DNA of 45,266 nucleotides from Methanobrevibacter oralis (GCF_001639275.1 NZ_LWMU01000042.1:1-45266), one strand, 5' to 3'. Positions 34,795 through 45,161 are shown, counted from the first letter of the stretch. Made by a program: numbers and translations. Notes: generated by a model not told the origin, from the letters alone.

Positions 34795-36345
34795 TTGATT
34801 AAACTTGTAGTATTTGATTTAGATAACGTTATTATAGATGGAGAAGCAATCGATGAGATAGGGAAATTAGCAAATGTTGAAGAGGACATAGCTGAAATTA
34901 CTGAAAAAGCTATGCAAGGTGAAATTGACTTTGAAACTTCTATTAACCAAAGAGTTAAGCTTCTTGAAGGAATTTCTATTGATGAAATTCAAAAAGTTGC
35001 TGATGAACTTCCATTAATGAATGGGGTTGCTGAAACTATAGCACGTTTAAAAGAAGAAAATTTAGATGTAGCTATCATTAGTGGTAGTTTTGATGTAGTA
35101 GCTGAAAAGGTTAAAAATAAACTTGGTATTGAAAAAGTTTATACTAATAGTTTCACAGTTGAAGATGGAAAATTAACTGGTGAAGTGACTGGTCCTTTAG
35201 TATCTGGTTCTAAACTTGATATTTTAAAAGATTATGTTGAAGATGCAGGAATTACTTTAGATGAAGTAGTTGCTGTTGGAGATGGCGCAAATGACATTTC
35301 CATGATTGAATCAGCTGGGTACGGAATTGCATTTAATGCAAAAGATTCTGTAAAAGAAATTGCTGATATTGTAGTAGATGAAAAAGACTTAACTAAAGTC
35401 TTAGATGAAATTCTTAATCAATTAACCACTGAAAAAGACATAGTAACTGTTGAAAAAGAAAAAACTGAAGACAAAAAGTCTAATTCTGGACTTCCTGAAT
35501 CTAATTTTGTACTTGCAGACACCATAGCTGGTGTAAGAAGACAAAAAGATGAAAAAGAAGCTGAAATCTCCAAAATTGCTGATGAAAGAGAAGAATTCAA
35601 TAAAATAGCTAAGGAACAACGTAAAATTCGTGATGAATTAAATGCATCATTAAAAGAAAACTTAAACAAAGCTATTGAGTTCAGAAATGAACGTAATGAA
35701 ATTAACAAAGCTGTTGAAGCAGCTAAAAAAGCACGTAATAGTGTTAATGATAAAATTAAAAATATTGAATGGACTTCCGGTAAACGCGATAAAATTAAAT
35801 TAGAAAATGAAATCAAAAAAATTGATAAAATTATTGAAACTCGCGTTTTAGATATTAAAAAAGAAAATCAGTTAGTTAAAAATGCTAATGATTTAAGAAA
35901 ACAGTTAATGGAAATTCACGAAGACAAATCTGCTAAAGATGAAGCTCAAAAACTTAAAAAAGAATCTGAAAAAGAACATGAAAAAGTTATTGAATTTTCT
36001 GAAAAAGCACAAACTGCACATGAAGAAATGTTAAAATACTTCAGAAAAACTGATGATATTAGAACTGCTGCTGATGAAGCTCATAAAAAGTTCATTGAAG
36101 CACGTCAAAATGCAGCAGCAAAACATGAAGAATTTAAAGCTATTTTAAGCGATATTCATGTTATTAATAAAAAATTAGGTTCTAATAGACCTAAAAAGAA
36201 AAAATTAGATAAAAAATCTTCATCTGAATCTAATAAAAATCGTGAAGAAAAACAAAAAGCTGAAGATATCTTTAAAAAGTTCAAAGAAGGTGGAAAAGTA
36301 TCTACTGAAGAACTTTTACTTTTGCAAAAATATAATATAGGTTAA
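34795..36345 (+). CDS. Phosphoserine phosphatase-like HAD protein fused to a long coiled coil
   Basis: Residues 1-210 form a SerB-like HAD phosphatase: motif I FDLDNVI (catalytic D8 and D10), motif II IISGS, motif III lysine in GSKLDIL and motif IV GDGANDISMI (about 162-171). It may make serine from phosphoserine, though substrate is unproven. Residues about 245-500 are an uninterrupted Lys/Glu/Ala-rich coiled coil that is not part of bacterial SerB, ending in KKKLDKKSSSES and a small C-terminal helical region (EDIFKKFKEGGKVSTEELLL). The 516-residue length is over twice a normal SerB. TTG 34795 follows GGTGGT (34785-34790). Its role beside tbp is unknown; the coil suggests scaffolding or nucleic-acid/ribosome association. 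Confidence 0.85.
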   Translation: MIKLVVFDLDNVIIDGEAIDEIGKLANVEEDIAEITEKAMQGEIDFETSINQRVKLLEGISIDEIQKVADELPLMNGVAETIARLKEENLDVAIISGSFDVVAEKVKNKLGIEKVYTNSFTVEDGKLTGEVTGPLVSGSKLDILKDYVEDAGITLDEVVAVGDGANDISMIESAGYGIAFNAKDSVKEIADIVVDEKDLTKVLDEILNQLTTEKDIVTVEKEKTEDKKSNSGLPESNFVLADTIAGVRRQKDEKEAEISKIADEREEFNKIAKEQRKIRDELNASLKENLNKAIEFRNERNEINKAVEAAKKARNSVNDKIKNIEWTSGKRDKIKLENEIKKIDKIIETRVLDIKKENQLVKNANDLRKQLMEIHEDKSAKDEAQKLKKESEKEHEKVIEFSEKAQTAHEEMLKYFRKTDDIRTAADEAHKKFIEARQNAAAKHEEFKAILSDIHVINKKLGSNRPKKKKLDKKSSSESNKNREEKQKAEDIFKKFKEGGKVSTEELLLLQKYNIG

Positions 36346-36492
36346 ATAATTAATTTAACCTTCTCATTACTTTTTTTATAAATTTAGCTCAATTATTAAA
36401 ACATTTTTATTTACTAATTTTTTAGTTTATTAATTTTTATAACTTTACTACTTTTTCCTACTTAATAAGTTACAAAAGATTTAAATATTAAA

Positions 36493-36508
36493 TTTAGGCA
36501 TACCTTAA
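36493..36508. promoter_or_regulatory. DtxR-like operator upstream of the DUF2249 gene
   Basis: TTTAGGCATACCTTAA aligns with the box at 14556-14571 (TTTAGGTAAGCCTAAA). It lies directly after a TATA-like TTTAAATATT (36480-36489), at the expected transcription start, the place for a repressor. A metal-responsive regulator is inferred. Other bases of 36346-36569 are AT-rich with no gene. Confidence 0.5.
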
Positions 36509-36569
36509 TTTAAAATTCAATAAAAAATTTTTGAATATAAATAATTAAATAAAAAAAGGTGAATTGTTT

Positions 36570-37256
36570 ATGAGTTATGAAGATTGGAAAGATAAAAGAG
36601 ATGAATTTAAAAAAGTTGATGTAAGAGGAATTGCTAAAAACTTTTTTCCTGGATTGAAAAAACAAGCAATGAAACTTAAAAAAGGAGAAGGTTTAGAAAT
36701 TGTACAGAATTTTGATCCAATTCCTTTATATGAAGTAATGGAAGATTTAGGATTTGAACATTATACTAAAAAAGTGGATGAACAGGAATTCCATGCCTAT
36801 TTTTATCGTATAGAAGTAAAAGATGAAGAAAAGAATATATTTATGCGTCCTGTTGCTCTTACTAACATGCCCATAATAGATAATGAGCTTGGAGATGTTG
36901 CAGTAAAATTTTGGGATTTAACTTGGAATGATAAAAAAAGATATTTGCCTTATGAAACAAGATTGCTTTTATCACTAACTAATGCTGTTGGTGCAGGAAG
37001 AATGCGTCAAGCAACCAGAGAATTAGTTAAAGCTTATATTCATGGAGTTGACTCTGCTGCATTTGATGATGTATTTGAACTATTTGCATGGAATCAAGGA
37101 ATTGGTTATTTTAGTTCTGAAATAGGACCATCCTCATTGTTCCAAGCATACAAAGTCATTAAAAATATGGAAGAGAAAGGTATGGAACATGAAAAGATTT
37201 GTGAAATTTTAAAAGAAAAATTTTCAGATAAAAATCCTGATGTGAAAGTACTATAA
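36570..37256 (+). CDS. DUF2249 domain plus carboxymuconolactone-decarboxylase-like domain
   Basis: A 228-residue two-domain protein. Residues about 12-95 resemble DUF2249, a TusA/SirA-like fold (VDVRGIAKNF, then GEGLEIVQNFDPIPLYEVME). Residues about 120-215 look like an AhpD/CMD helical domain (PYETRLLLSLTNAVGAGRMR, then TRELVKAYIHGVD and VFELFAWNQGI), but the redox CXXC of AhpD is replaced by GAGRM, so no disulfide chemistry is expected. DUF2249 and DUF1858 often occur in iron-sulfur or nitric-oxide repair proteins, and a DUF1858 gene follows. ATG 36570 is preferred to TTG 36564 because GGTGA needs spacing. Exact function unknown. Confidence 0.7.
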   Translation: MSYEDWKDKRDEFKKVDVRGIAKNFFPGLKKQAMKLKKGEGLEIVQNFDPIPLYEVMEDLGFEHYTKKVDEQEFHAYFYRIEVKDEEKNIFMRPVALTNMPIIDNELGDVAVKFWDLTWNDKKRYLPYETRLLLSLTNAVGAGRMRQATRELVKAYIHGVDSAAFDDVFELFAWNQGIGYFSSEIGPSSLFQAYKVIKNMEEKGMEHEKICEILKEKFSDKNPDVKVL

Positions 37257-37269
37257 ATGAGATGATGAA

Positions 37270-37500
37270 ATGGAAAAAATCACAAAAGAAACAAAATTAG
37301 ATTATCTTTTAGAAAAATATCCGTTTCTTATTGATGAAATCCCAAAGATTCACAAAAAATTCAAATTGCTAAAAACTCCAATTGCTAAAGTCATGTTGAA
37401 AAAAGCAACTGTTAATGATATAAGCAAAAAATCTGGAATAAGTACAGATATAATTATCAAAAAGTTAACAGAGTTGATTGATTCTCATGAAAGCAAATAA
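37270..37500 (+). CDS. DUF1858-like small protein
   Basis: A 76-residue protein that resembles the DUF1858 domain: a start helix (TKLDYLLEKYPFLIDEI), the hinge with K(F/L)KLLKTP, and TVNDISKKSGISTDIIIKKL. This domain is found at the N-terminus of ScdA/RIC-type iron-sulfur repair proteins and next to hybrid cluster proteins. It has no cysteines, so the redox-active version of the domain is ruled out. It follows the DUF2249/CMD gene after 13 bases (GAGATGATG ribosome-binding site) and ends in a hairpin terminator, making a two-gene operon. Confidence 0.7.
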   Translation: MEKITKETKLDYLLEKYPFLIDEIPKIHKKFKLLKTPIAKVMLKKATVNDISKKSGISTDIIIKKLTELIDSHESK

Positions 37501-37528
37501 CAAGTGTGTAGAAATATACTTGTTATTT
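37495..37528 (+). terminator. Hairpin terminator of the DUF2249-DUF1858 operon
   Basis: AATAACAAGT (37496-37505) and ACTTGTTATT (37518-37527) are perfect arms, extended by one outer A-T pair and inner wobble pairs, and followed by TTTTTTTTG. The stem overlaps the stop codon. Confidence 0.7.
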
Positions 37529-38205
37529 TTTTTGTTTTAAAAGCTTTTTTCTAGAGGTTATTTAATATTTACATAATGATTCTTAGACAATACTATTTAG
37601 ATTATTTTCTGTTGAAAAAATAAAATATTTTTTTATAAAATTAATTAGTTAATAGTTTAATGGATATTTTTATTGGTAAAATTAGTTTTTAAAAAATAGG
37701 AAATATATAAAAATTAACAATTAATTCTAACAAAGAAATATAAATCCTTAATGATTCCGAAATATATAGAAAATTAAAGTTTTTTTTATTTTAATTATTT
37801 TCCCATCTCAATTTGGATTAATTCTTCATAAAATAGTTATATTTTTAATTTTATTAATTGACTCTTAATCTTTTTTAACCATAAATTATTAGACGGAGTC
37901 AAATTATAATTTATTTATTTTTCAGTAGTTTTAAGAGTTAATCTAGCTTGCCACTTTAATAAGATTCATTAGAGTTAAAAAAATCTCTTAAAGATTTGTT
38001 AAATATTATCTGAAAAGTTATTTGTTCATAAAAAGTTACTATAAAAACAGACAAAATAGTGTTATTAAAATAAGTTTATAGTTAAAAATATTTAATTAGC
38101 GAGAATTCTTTAAATTTCAAGCAGTGATTTCTAATAGGAATATTTTTATATAAGATGACTTATTATATTTAATTCAATAATTTTTTTAAAAAATTTTGGT
38201 ATGGT
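37529..38205. other. 677-base AT-rich gap before topA
   Basis: I see no open frame longer than about 15 codons and no GC-rich RNA gene. A 7-bp inverted repeat, TTGACTC (37858-37864) and GAGTCAA (37896-37902), is the only notable structure. TTTTTATATAAG near 38143-38154 is a likely TATA box for topA, placing its transcription start near 38175. Confidence 0.5.
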
Positions 38206-40356
38206 ATGATGGATGAAGTAATTATTTGTGAGAAACCTAAGTCTGCTGAAAAAATTGCACAAGCACTTTCACCAAAGGCTAAGAAGTATAAATATAATAA
38301 AAAAGTTGCATATTGGAAATTAAAAAAAGATGATAAAAATATAACAGTTTTATCGGCTGTTGGACACTTATTTTCATTAGTTCCTGATAAGCCTAGGGAA
38401 AAAGTTTTTTTTGATTTGCATTGGGCTCCTTTATACGATATTGATAAAACTAAAGGATATACAAAGGATTATGTTAAAGCTATTAAAAAATTTGGAAAAG
38501 GTGCAGATTCATACATTCATGCTTGTGATTATGATATAGAAGGGACTTTAATAGGATATAATGCATTGAAATATGCATGTGGTGATGATACAATAGATAA
38601 ATCATCAAGAATGAAATTTTCTACCTTAACAAAAAAAGATATTCTTGAGGCTTATGAAAATAAAATAGAAATTGATATGCATCAAGTAGATAGTGGTATA
38701 GCTAGACATATTTTAGACTTTTATTTTGGTGTTAACATCTCTAAAGCTTTGATGAAATCTGTAAGTACAGCTGAAAATAGATTTTTAAAATTATCTGCAG
38801 GTAGAGTCCAAACTCCTACATTATCTATTTTAGTGGATAGGGAAAAAGAAATTAAAAAATTTGTTCCAGAGCCTTATTGGATTATTAAAGCTCTCTTAGA
38901 GGGAAATATTGAGGTGGAACATGTTGAAGGAAAAATTTTTGAGAGAAAACGGGCTGAAGAAATTTTTGAAAAATGTAAAGGTAAAAATGCTATTGTAGAT
39001 AAAATTAAATTATCTAATTCTGTAACTAAACCACCAGTTCCATTTAATTTGGGTGGATTGCAGTCAGAAGCATATGCTGTATTTGGTTTTTCACCTAAAA
39101 GAACTCAAGTAATAGCTCAAAGTCTTTATACAGCAGGATATACTTCATATCCACGTACTTCCTCTCAAAAATTACCTGAAAGCTTAGACTTTAAATCAAT
39201 TTTTTCACAATTATCCAACGATTCTAACTTTAAAAAACACATCTCTCAATTACCATCAAAATTGAAACCTAATGAAGGTAAAAAACAAGATGCAGCACAT
39301 CCTGCGATTCATCCAACCGGAATTTTACCTCAAAATTTATCTAAAGATGAGGAAAAGATTTACGAATTAATTGTATATAGATTCATTTCAGTATTCTTTG
39401 AGGCAGCTAAATTTGAAACTATGAGTACTACTGTAGATATTGAAGGGGAAAAATTCAATTTCAGACGTAGAAGAGTCACTCATAACGGTTGGTTAGATCA
39501 TTACCCATTTAAAAAAATTGATGATGAAGAATTCCCTAATATTAATGAAGGAGATTTAATAGCTGTTGAGGATATTATTTCAGAAGAAAAGGAAACTAAA
39601 CCTCCTGCAAGATATAATGAAGCGTCATTAATTAAAGAGCTTGAAAAAAGAGAACTTGGTACTAAAGCTACTCGTGCAGACATTATAGCTAAATTGTATG
39701 ATAGAAAATACATATCTGGATCTAAAATTGAAGTTAATCAACTTGGAGAAAATATGATTGATACTTTAAGTGAGTATTGTAATGATATTACAAGTGAAGA
39801 ACTAACTAGAGGATTTGAAAATAAGCTTGAAGGAATAGATCAAGATAAAGATACTAAAGAAAATGTAATTTCTGAAGGAAAAGTAGAAGTTAAAGTTATT
39901 TTAGGAGATATAGAAAAAAATAGTAAAGAAATTGGTTCTAAACTATATGAAGCTTATCAAGAAAGTAATATTGTTGGTAAATGTAAATGTGGTGGAAATT
40001 TAATTAAAAAATATTCACGTAAAAATAAAAGTTATTTTGTTGGGTGTTCTAATTATCCTGACTGTAATGTTACTTATTCTATTCCAAAAGGGGTTAATTT
40101 CTTAAAGAAAAATTGTGAAAAGTGTGGATTACCAATAATATCTTTTGGAAAACCTCGTCAACGTGCATGTCTCGATCCAAATTGTGGAAAAGAGAATACT
40201 AAACCTCATTTTCCTGAAATTGTTGGTAAATGTCCTGAATGTGGTGAAGACCTTGTTAAGCGTTCTGGTCGTTATGGAGATTTTATAGGTTGTAAAGGAT
40301 TTCCAAAATGTAGATTTACATGTTCTTTAGAGGAACTTGAAAGTAAATTAAAATAA
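38206..40356 (+). CDS. topA: DNA topoisomerase I (type IA)
   Basis: Relaxes negatively supercoiled DNA by single-strand passage. The 716-residue product has the TOPRIM domain at the start ([14 protein letters not shown], with the acidic CDYDIEG motif), the active-site segment YTSYPRTSS (tyrosine near residue 315), and ATRADII. The C-terminal part has zinc-ribbon cysteine motifs: [15 protein letters not shown] and [10 protein letters not shown]. Length and order match archaeal TopA. Two adjacent ATGs (38206, 38209) can start it. Confidence 0.96.
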   Translation: MMDEVIICEKPKSAEKIAQALSPKAKKYKYNKKVAYWKLKKDDKNITVLSAVGHLFSLVPDKPREKVFFDLHWAPLYDIDKTKGYTKDYVKAIKKFGKGADSYIHACDYDIEGTLIGYNALKYACGDDTIDKSSRMKFSTLTKKDILEAYENKIEIDMHQVDSGIARHILDFYFGVNISKALMKSVSTAENRFLKLSAGRVQTPTLSILVDREKEIKKFVPEPYWIIKALLEGNIEVEHVEGKIFERKRAEEIFEKCKGKNAIVDKIKLSNSVTKPPVPFNLGGLQSEAYAVFGFSPKRTQVIAQSLYTAGYTSYPRTSSQKLPESLDFKSIFSQLSNDSNFKKHISQLPSKLKPNEGKKQDAAHPAIHPTGILPQNLSKDEEKIYELIVYRFISVFFEAAKFETMSTTVDIEGEKFNFRRRRVTHNGWLDHYPFKKIDDEEFPNINEGDLIAVEDIISEEKETKPPARYNEASLIKELEKRELGTKATRADIIAKLYDRKYISGSKIEVNQLGENMIDTLSEYCNDITSEELTRGFENKLEGIDQDKDTKENVISEGKVEVKVILGDIEKNSKEIGSKLYEAYQESNIVGKCKCGGNLIKKYSRKNKSYFVGCSNYPDCNVTYSIPKGVNFLKKNCEKCGLPIISFGKPRQRACLDPNCGKENTKPHFPEIVGKCPECGEDLVKRSGRYGDFIGCKGFPKCRFTCSLEELESKLK

Positions 40357-40699
40357 TTTTTTAATTTTCTTTTTTTTATTATTTTTTTTAAATTTAATTT
40401 GAATTTTAAACTAATCTTATACTAATTTTTTTATTAGTTATTTAAGATTTTTTTATTAATGTTGGATTATTGATATTTTGCTTTTATTTTTATTATAAAA
40501 ATGTTTACTTTTTAATATACAAAATACTTAATAATGTTAAAAATTATATACTTTATCTAATAGAAATAATCTTTTAGTTATGACAACTTGAAGATAATTT
40601 TTATTTTAATATTAATATTAAAAAATTTATAATAATATAACTTTGATAAATTGTTTTTATACTAAACAATTAGATTTAATTAATTAAATAGAGGATTTT
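40357..40699. promoter_or_regulatory. topA terminator and aglB promoter region
   Basis: 343 AT-rich bases with no gene. T-runs at about 40357-40390 (TTTTCTTTTTTTTATT and TTTTTTTT) terminate topA. TTTTTATACTAAAC near 40655-40668 is a TATA candidate for aglB, whose GAGG site precedes ATG 40700. Confidence 0.45.
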
Positions 40700-43393
40700 A
40701 TGAATAGACAAACATTAATGACAATAACTAAGGGTGTTATAATTGTTTTAATACTTTTAGCAGTTGTCTTTGCATTAAGAACTCCTGCAGCCGATCTTAA
40801 TGTAATTCCTAATGAGATTAAAGGAGATTATCATGATGCTTCTGGTCTTCCTTATTTTAGTGAAATGGATTCATATTATAATTTAAGGCTTACAGAGGAT
40901 TACATTGATCATGGTTACGTGGGAGATAAAATAGTAGATGGAAAAGAAGTGGATATGCATAGGTATGCTCCTGATGGGAATAATATTTCCTATGAGCTGG
41001 GAATTGTTTATGTAACTTCATTTTTCTATGATATGGCGAATCAATATTTAGGTGATTATTCTGTAAGGGAGATTGCATTCTGGACTGGTGCTATTATTGC
41101 ATCTCTTGCGGTTATTCCAGCATTTATATTTTCAAGAAGATTAACTAATGATTATGGAGCTATTGTGGCAACTTTAATCATAGTTTTAGCTCCAAACTAC
41201 TTTGCACACACATTCCCTGGATTTTTCGATACAGATATGTTTTACTACATATTTTCATTATTGTTTATATTCTTCTTTGTAGAGAGTATAAGGGCGAAAA
41301 ATATTATTCTTAAAGTTATTTTTGCCTTAATTTCAATTATTTCAATAGGACTATTTTCAATATCTTGGACAGGTTACATATTTTATGTTGGTTTGATGGG
41401 AATATTTTCTATTGTTTATTTAATTGCATGCTACTTCTTTAATATTGGTGATGATGATGTACAAGAATATTCAAACAAGTTTCAATGGTTTATTCATCAA
41501 AAAGATTTAGTATCAATTATTTTAATTGGTGTAATTGGATTTATTGGACTTGCATTGTTCCAAGGTGTTGGTGGGGTAACTGGTATATTTGGAAGAGTAA
41601 TGGGATTACTTTCATTGCAATCAGCTTCTACTGTAGTTGGTGGATTCCCTAATGTACTTATTTCTGTTGCAGAGATGCAAATGCCTGCCATGCTTGGTGA
41701 AGGAATGATTTCAGCATTTTTAGCTAATACTAATGGCGTAGTTAATGGTATTGGTGGTATAACTATATTATTTACTGGTTTAATTGTTTTATATTTATTA
41801 ATTTCTAGAGCATTTAAACTTAGAAATGTTAAAGTAAAATCAGACGATTTAACTTATAAAAAACCACATAAATCTAAAAGATTATCTTCAGCTAAAAAAC
41901 TTGATGATAAACGTAAATTTAAATTATCTTTAAACGATTTAAACGATTTTGGTTCTGTTGATGAGATGATTAATACAAAAAGATTAACTGTATTATATGC
42001 ATCATTGTTCCTTGTTTGGACACTCATCACTATACTTGCAGTAAGTAGAGGATCAAGGTTTATTACAACTCTTGTATTGCCATTCGCATTAATGACTGGT
42101 ATATTTGTGGGGTATGCTACTGATTACATTAAAAATAAATTAGATAGTGATAAATGGCTAATGTTCCTTGTTTTCTTAACTGGATTTTTAACTGCTATTC
42201 CATTAACACAAATCAATAATACTTATGGTATTTTATTATTCCTTGTGATTGTTGTTGTTGGGGCAATTGCAATATATGCTATTAAATCAAATTCTGCATC
42301 TACAAAAGTTCCATTTAAAAAATATGTTGTGGTTGTAGCATTAGTTTTAGCATTGGTATCTCCATCGATTTGTGGAGCATATATCACTTCAGAAAATGTA
42401 ATTCCTGGAACAAGTGATCCAATGTGGAATTCAATGGAATGGATTAATGAACATACAAGTAATGATACTGTAATAACTTCTTGGTGGGACTTCGGTTACC
42501 TCTTTGAAATTGCTGCTGATAGACAAGTAACTTTCGATGGAGGTAGTCAAACTGGTAGCCGTGCATTTTGGCTAGGTCAAGCCATGACAACGGATAATTT
42601 AGAATTGTCTGCAGGTATATTTAGAATGTTAGATACTTCTGGTGAGCGTGCTGTTGATGCATTAATTAACTATACTGGGGACACTGGTAAAACTACAAAA
42701 ATTTTAATTGATATTTTACCAATGACAAAGCAAAATGCTCAAAAAACTTTAATAGATAAATATGATTTATCGACAGATCAAGCAAAAGAAATTGTAGGAT
42801 ACACTCATCCTTCCAAACCACGTCCAGTAATATTTGTTGCAAGTTCAGATATGCTTCAAAAAGCAGGATGGTGGAGTTACTTTGGAGCATGGGACTTTAA
42901 AAATCAAAGCTCTGAAAATTATAATTATTATGTTCCTACAGAACAAGTTAAAGTTGAATCAGGATCTTCTGGTAAATTATCATTGATTGTTGATGGTGGT
43001 ATGACTGTTAATGCAGTTATTACTAGAGGAACGGGCAATAATACAACTTCTGCTTATACTGAAGCTGTATACACCCATAATGGAAGCCAAATATATGTTA
43101 ATAAAACAGTATATAATCCATTAAATATTTCCAACCTTATTGTTGTTGAAGATGGATATCTTATGAAAAACGAATCTGTTGGGAATGTTAAGGATGCTAA
43201 TTATACATTATTCTTAATGGGTGAAAAGAACAAATATACTCCAATCCTTATCAGTAATAAATTAGCCAATTCTATGTTTACTAAATTATATCTTTTAGGT
43301 GGAGCTGGTCAGGACATATTTACAAATGTCCATACTGAAGAAGGAGTAATGTTGTGGCAAGTAAACTTTAATAATACTGTCGCTGGCAAATAA
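40700..43393 (+). CDS. aglB: Oligosaccharyltransferase STT3/AglB
   Basis: A membrane enzyme that transfers lipid-linked glycans to asparagine in N-X-S/T sequons of S-layer or pseudomurein-associated proteins. The 897-residue product begins with a signal-anchor helix (ITKGVIIVLILLAVVFALRT), an EMDSYYNLRL metal-binding loop and about a dozen further hydrophobic segments to about residue 570. The soluble C-terminal domain starts with the catalytic signature WWDFGY (595-600). The length is normal for methanogen AglB. A basic cytoplasmic loop (KKPHKSKRLSSAKKLDDKRK) near 390-410 is notable. Ends in a strong terminator. Confidence 0.95.
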   Translation: MNRQTLMTITKGVIIVLILLAVVFALRTPAADLNVIPNEIKGDYHDASGLPYFSEMDSYYNLRLTEDYIDHGYVGDKIVDGKEVDMHRYAPDGNNISYELGIVYVTSFFYDMANQYLGDYSVREIAFWTGAIIASLAVIPAFIFSRRLTNDYGAIVATLIIVLAPNYFAHTFPGFFDTDMFYYIFSLLFIFFFVESIRAKNIILKVIFALISIISIGLFSISWTGYIFYVGLMGIFSIVYLIACYFFNIGDDDVQEYSNKFQWFIHQKDLVSIILIGVIGFIGLALFQGVGGVTGIFGRVMGLLSLQSASTVVGGFPNVLISVAEMQMPAMLGEGMISAFLANTNGVVNGIGGITILFTGLIVLYLLISRAFKLRNVKVKSDDLTYKKPHKSKRLSSAKKLDDKRKFKLSLNDLNDFGSVDEMINTKRLTVLYASLFLVWTLITILAVSRGSRFITTLVLPFALMTGIFVGYATDYIKNKLDSDKWLMFLVFLTGFLTAIPLTQINNTYGILLFLVIVVVGAIAIYAIKSNSASTKVPFKKYVVVVALVLALVSPSICGAYITSENVIPGTSDPMWNSMEWINEHTSNDTVITSWWDFGYLFEIAADRQVTFDGGSQTGSRAFWLGQAMTTDNLELSAGIFRMLDTSGERAVDALINYTGDTGKTTKILIDILPMTKQNAQKTLIDKYDLSTDQAKEIVGYTHPSKPRPVIFVASSDMLQKAGWWSYFGAWDFKNQSSENYNYYVPTEQVKVESGSSGKLSLIVDGGMTVNAVITRGTGNNTTSAYTEAVYTHNGSQIYVNKTVYNPLNISNLIVVEDGYLMKNESVGNVKDANYTLFLMGEKNKYTPILISNKLANSMFTKLYLLGGAGQDIFTNVHTEEGVMLWQVNFNNTVAGK

Positions 43394-43400
43394 ATAATTT

Positions 43401-43437
43401 GATTAGGATTTTTCCTAATCTTCTGTCTTTTTTTTTA
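43401..43437 (+). terminator. Hairpin terminator of aglB
   Basis: GATTAGGA-TTTT-TCCTAATC (43401-43420) is a perfect 8-bp stem with a 4-base loop, followed within 6 bases by a long T-run. One of the clearest terminators in the window. Confidence 0.8.
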
Positions 43438-43453
43438 ATAATTTGGTGGTTTA

Positions 43454-44548
43454 ATGGGTATAGAAGAGAAAATTAAAGATATTGAAGAAGAGATTCAAAA
43501 GACGCCTTATAATAAAGCCACTTCTCATCATATTGGTAAACTTAAAGCAAAACTTTCAAAATTGAAAGAGGAATCTTTACAAAGAAGTAGTTCTGGTTCT
43601 AAAGGACAAGGGTTTAATATTAAAAAAACTGGTGATGCTACTGTTGTTCTTGTTGGATTTCCTTCTGTTGGTAAATCTACTCTTTTAAATGAAATTACTA
43701 ATGCTGAAAGTAAAGTTGGAGCTTATCAATTTACTACTTTAGATATTGTTCCAGGAATTATGGAACATAAAAATGCTAAAATACAAATTTTCGATATTCC
43801 AGGTATTATTACTGGTGCAAGCAGTGGTAAAGGTAGAGGTAAAGAAATTTTGTCTGTAGCTAGAACTGCCGATTTAATTGTTGTCGTGTTAGATACATTA
43901 AATCCACAACATTTAGATGTAATATTAAAAGAATTGAATAATATTGGAATTAGACCTAACCAAACACCTCCTGATGTTACTGTTAATAGAAAAAAATTAG
44001 GTGGAGTAAAAGTATCATCAACTGTTCCACTTTCGCATCTTGATGAAAAAGCAATCAGGTCAATTATTAATGAGTATGAAATGCATAATGCCGATGTACT
44101 TTTTAGAGATGATGTAACTATTGATCAATTTATTGATGTACTTGATAGGAATAAATCATATGTTCCAATGATTATTTTATTAAACAAAGTGGATTTGGTA
44201 GATGAGGCATATATTAAAGAGATTAAAAATTATATTCCAGAATTTATACCAATTTCTGCAGATAAAAAAATTAATATTGAAAATCTTAAAGACATTATTT
44301 TTGATCATTTAGATTTAGTAAGAGTGTATCTTAAGCCACAAGGTAAAAAAGCAGACATGGAAGATCCATTAGTTATTAAAAAAGGTTCTACAGTCCTTGA
44401 TGCTTGTGGAAAATTACATCGTGAATTTGTTAAGAATTTTCGTCACGCTAAGGTGTGGGGGACTTCGGTTAAATTTCCTGGTCAAAAAGTTGGACCAGAT
44501 CACATATTAGAAGACGAAGACATTTTAAGAATTATTCTAAGGAAATAA
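43454..44548 (+). CDS. DRG-family GTP-binding protein with TGS domain
   Basis: An Obg/DRG-type GTPase linked to ribosomes and translation. The 364-residue product has an N-terminal helical domain ([20 protein letters not shown]), then G1 GFPSVGKST (near 68-76), G2 region around [11 protein letters not shown]3 DIPGI, G4 NKVD and G5 SADKK. A C-terminal TGS domain ([20 protein letters not shown], ending [13 protein letters not shown]) occupies about 290-364. It matches archaeal Drg proteins in length and order. Ribosome-binding site GGTGGT before ATG 43454. Confidence 0.95.
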   Translation: MGIEEKIKDIEEEIQKTPYNKATSHHIGKLKAKLSKLKEESLQRSSSGSKGQGFNIKKTGDATVVLVGFPSVGKSTLLNEITNAESKVGAYQFTTLDIVPGIMEHKNAKIQIFDIPGIITGASSGKGRGKEILSVARTADLIVVVLDTLNPQHLDVILKELNNIGIRPNQTPPDVTVNRKKLGGVKVSSTVPLSHLDEKAIRSIINEYEMHNADVLFRDDVTIDQFIDVLDRNKSYVPMIILLNKVDLVDEAYIKEIKNYIPEFIPISADKKINIENLKDIIFDHLDLVRVYLKPQGKKADMEDPLVIKKGSTVLDACGKLHREFVKNFRHAKVWGTSVKFPGQKVGPDHILEDEDILRIILRK

Positions 44549-44567
44549 TTCTATTATTTTTGATAAA

Positions 44568-45107
44568 ATGGCTAATAGAGTATTTATTAGTGGAACACCA
44601 GGCGTTGGTAAGTCAACAATAGCTAATAAACTTTCAGATGAACTCAATGCTAAACTTATTGATGTTAAAAAATTAGCTATTGAAAATGACTTAATTTTAG
44701 GAATTGATCCTGAAAAGGGTTATAAAATAGTTGATGTTGAAGCTTTTGATAGCTTTTTACAAAATTTGGAATTAGAAGGTTTTATTATTGTAGAAAGTCA
44801 TTTATCTCATTTATTTTCTAATCCTGATAAAGTGATAGTTTTAAGGGTGGATCCTGACATTTTAAAAGGAAGATTATCTAGTAGGGATTATTCTGATTCA
44901 AAAATAAGGGAAAATCTTGAAGCTGAAGCATTAGGTGTTTGTAGTATTGAAGCATTTGAACTACATGGTAAAAAGGTTTCTGAGATTAACACTAGTAATT
45001 TAAGTGTTTCTGAATCTGTTAATATAATAATTGATGTTATTGAAGGCAACAATAACTTTTTATTTGGTCAAATTGATTTTATGGATTGGTTGATTAAAAA
45101 TCCTTAA
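44568..45107 (+). CDS. Fap7/hCINAP-like adenylate kinase
   Basis: A small P-loop NMP kinase of 179 residues: Walker A GTPGVGKST (9-17), IIVESHLSHLF (NMP-binding region), VIVLRVDP and LSSRDYSDSKIRENLEAEAL, the lid-like segment with catalytic arginines. In eukaryotes and archaea such proteins (Fap7) assist small-subunit ribosomal RNA processing as well as having adenylate kinase activity. It lies 19 bases after drg, so both translation-related genes may be co-transcribed. The start has a weak TTGATAAA ribosome-binding site. Confidence 0.88.
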   Translation: MANRVFISGTPGVGKSTIANKLSDELNAKLIDVKKLAIENDLILGIDPEKGYKIVDVEAFDSFLQNLELEGFIIVESHLSHLFSNPDKVIVLRVDPDILKGRLSSRDYSDSKIRENLEAEALGVCSIEAFELHGKKVSEINTSNLSVSESVNIIIDVIEGNNNFLFGQIDFMDWLIKNP

Positions 45108-45161
45108 TTTTATTAACATTCTATTTTGCTAATTTTTACGACTTTGTTGAAATCCTGTATT

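Noticed and set aside
37858-37902. TTGACTC/GAGTCAA inverted repeat as an operator for topA
   Set aside because: It is 300 bases upstream of the likely TATA box and only 7 bp per arm, within chance expectation.
37529-38205. Large non-coding RNA in the 677-base gap before topA
   Set aside because: Structured RNAs in AT-rich methanogens usually stand out as GC-rich; this gap is uniformly AT-rich with only a weak inverted repeat.
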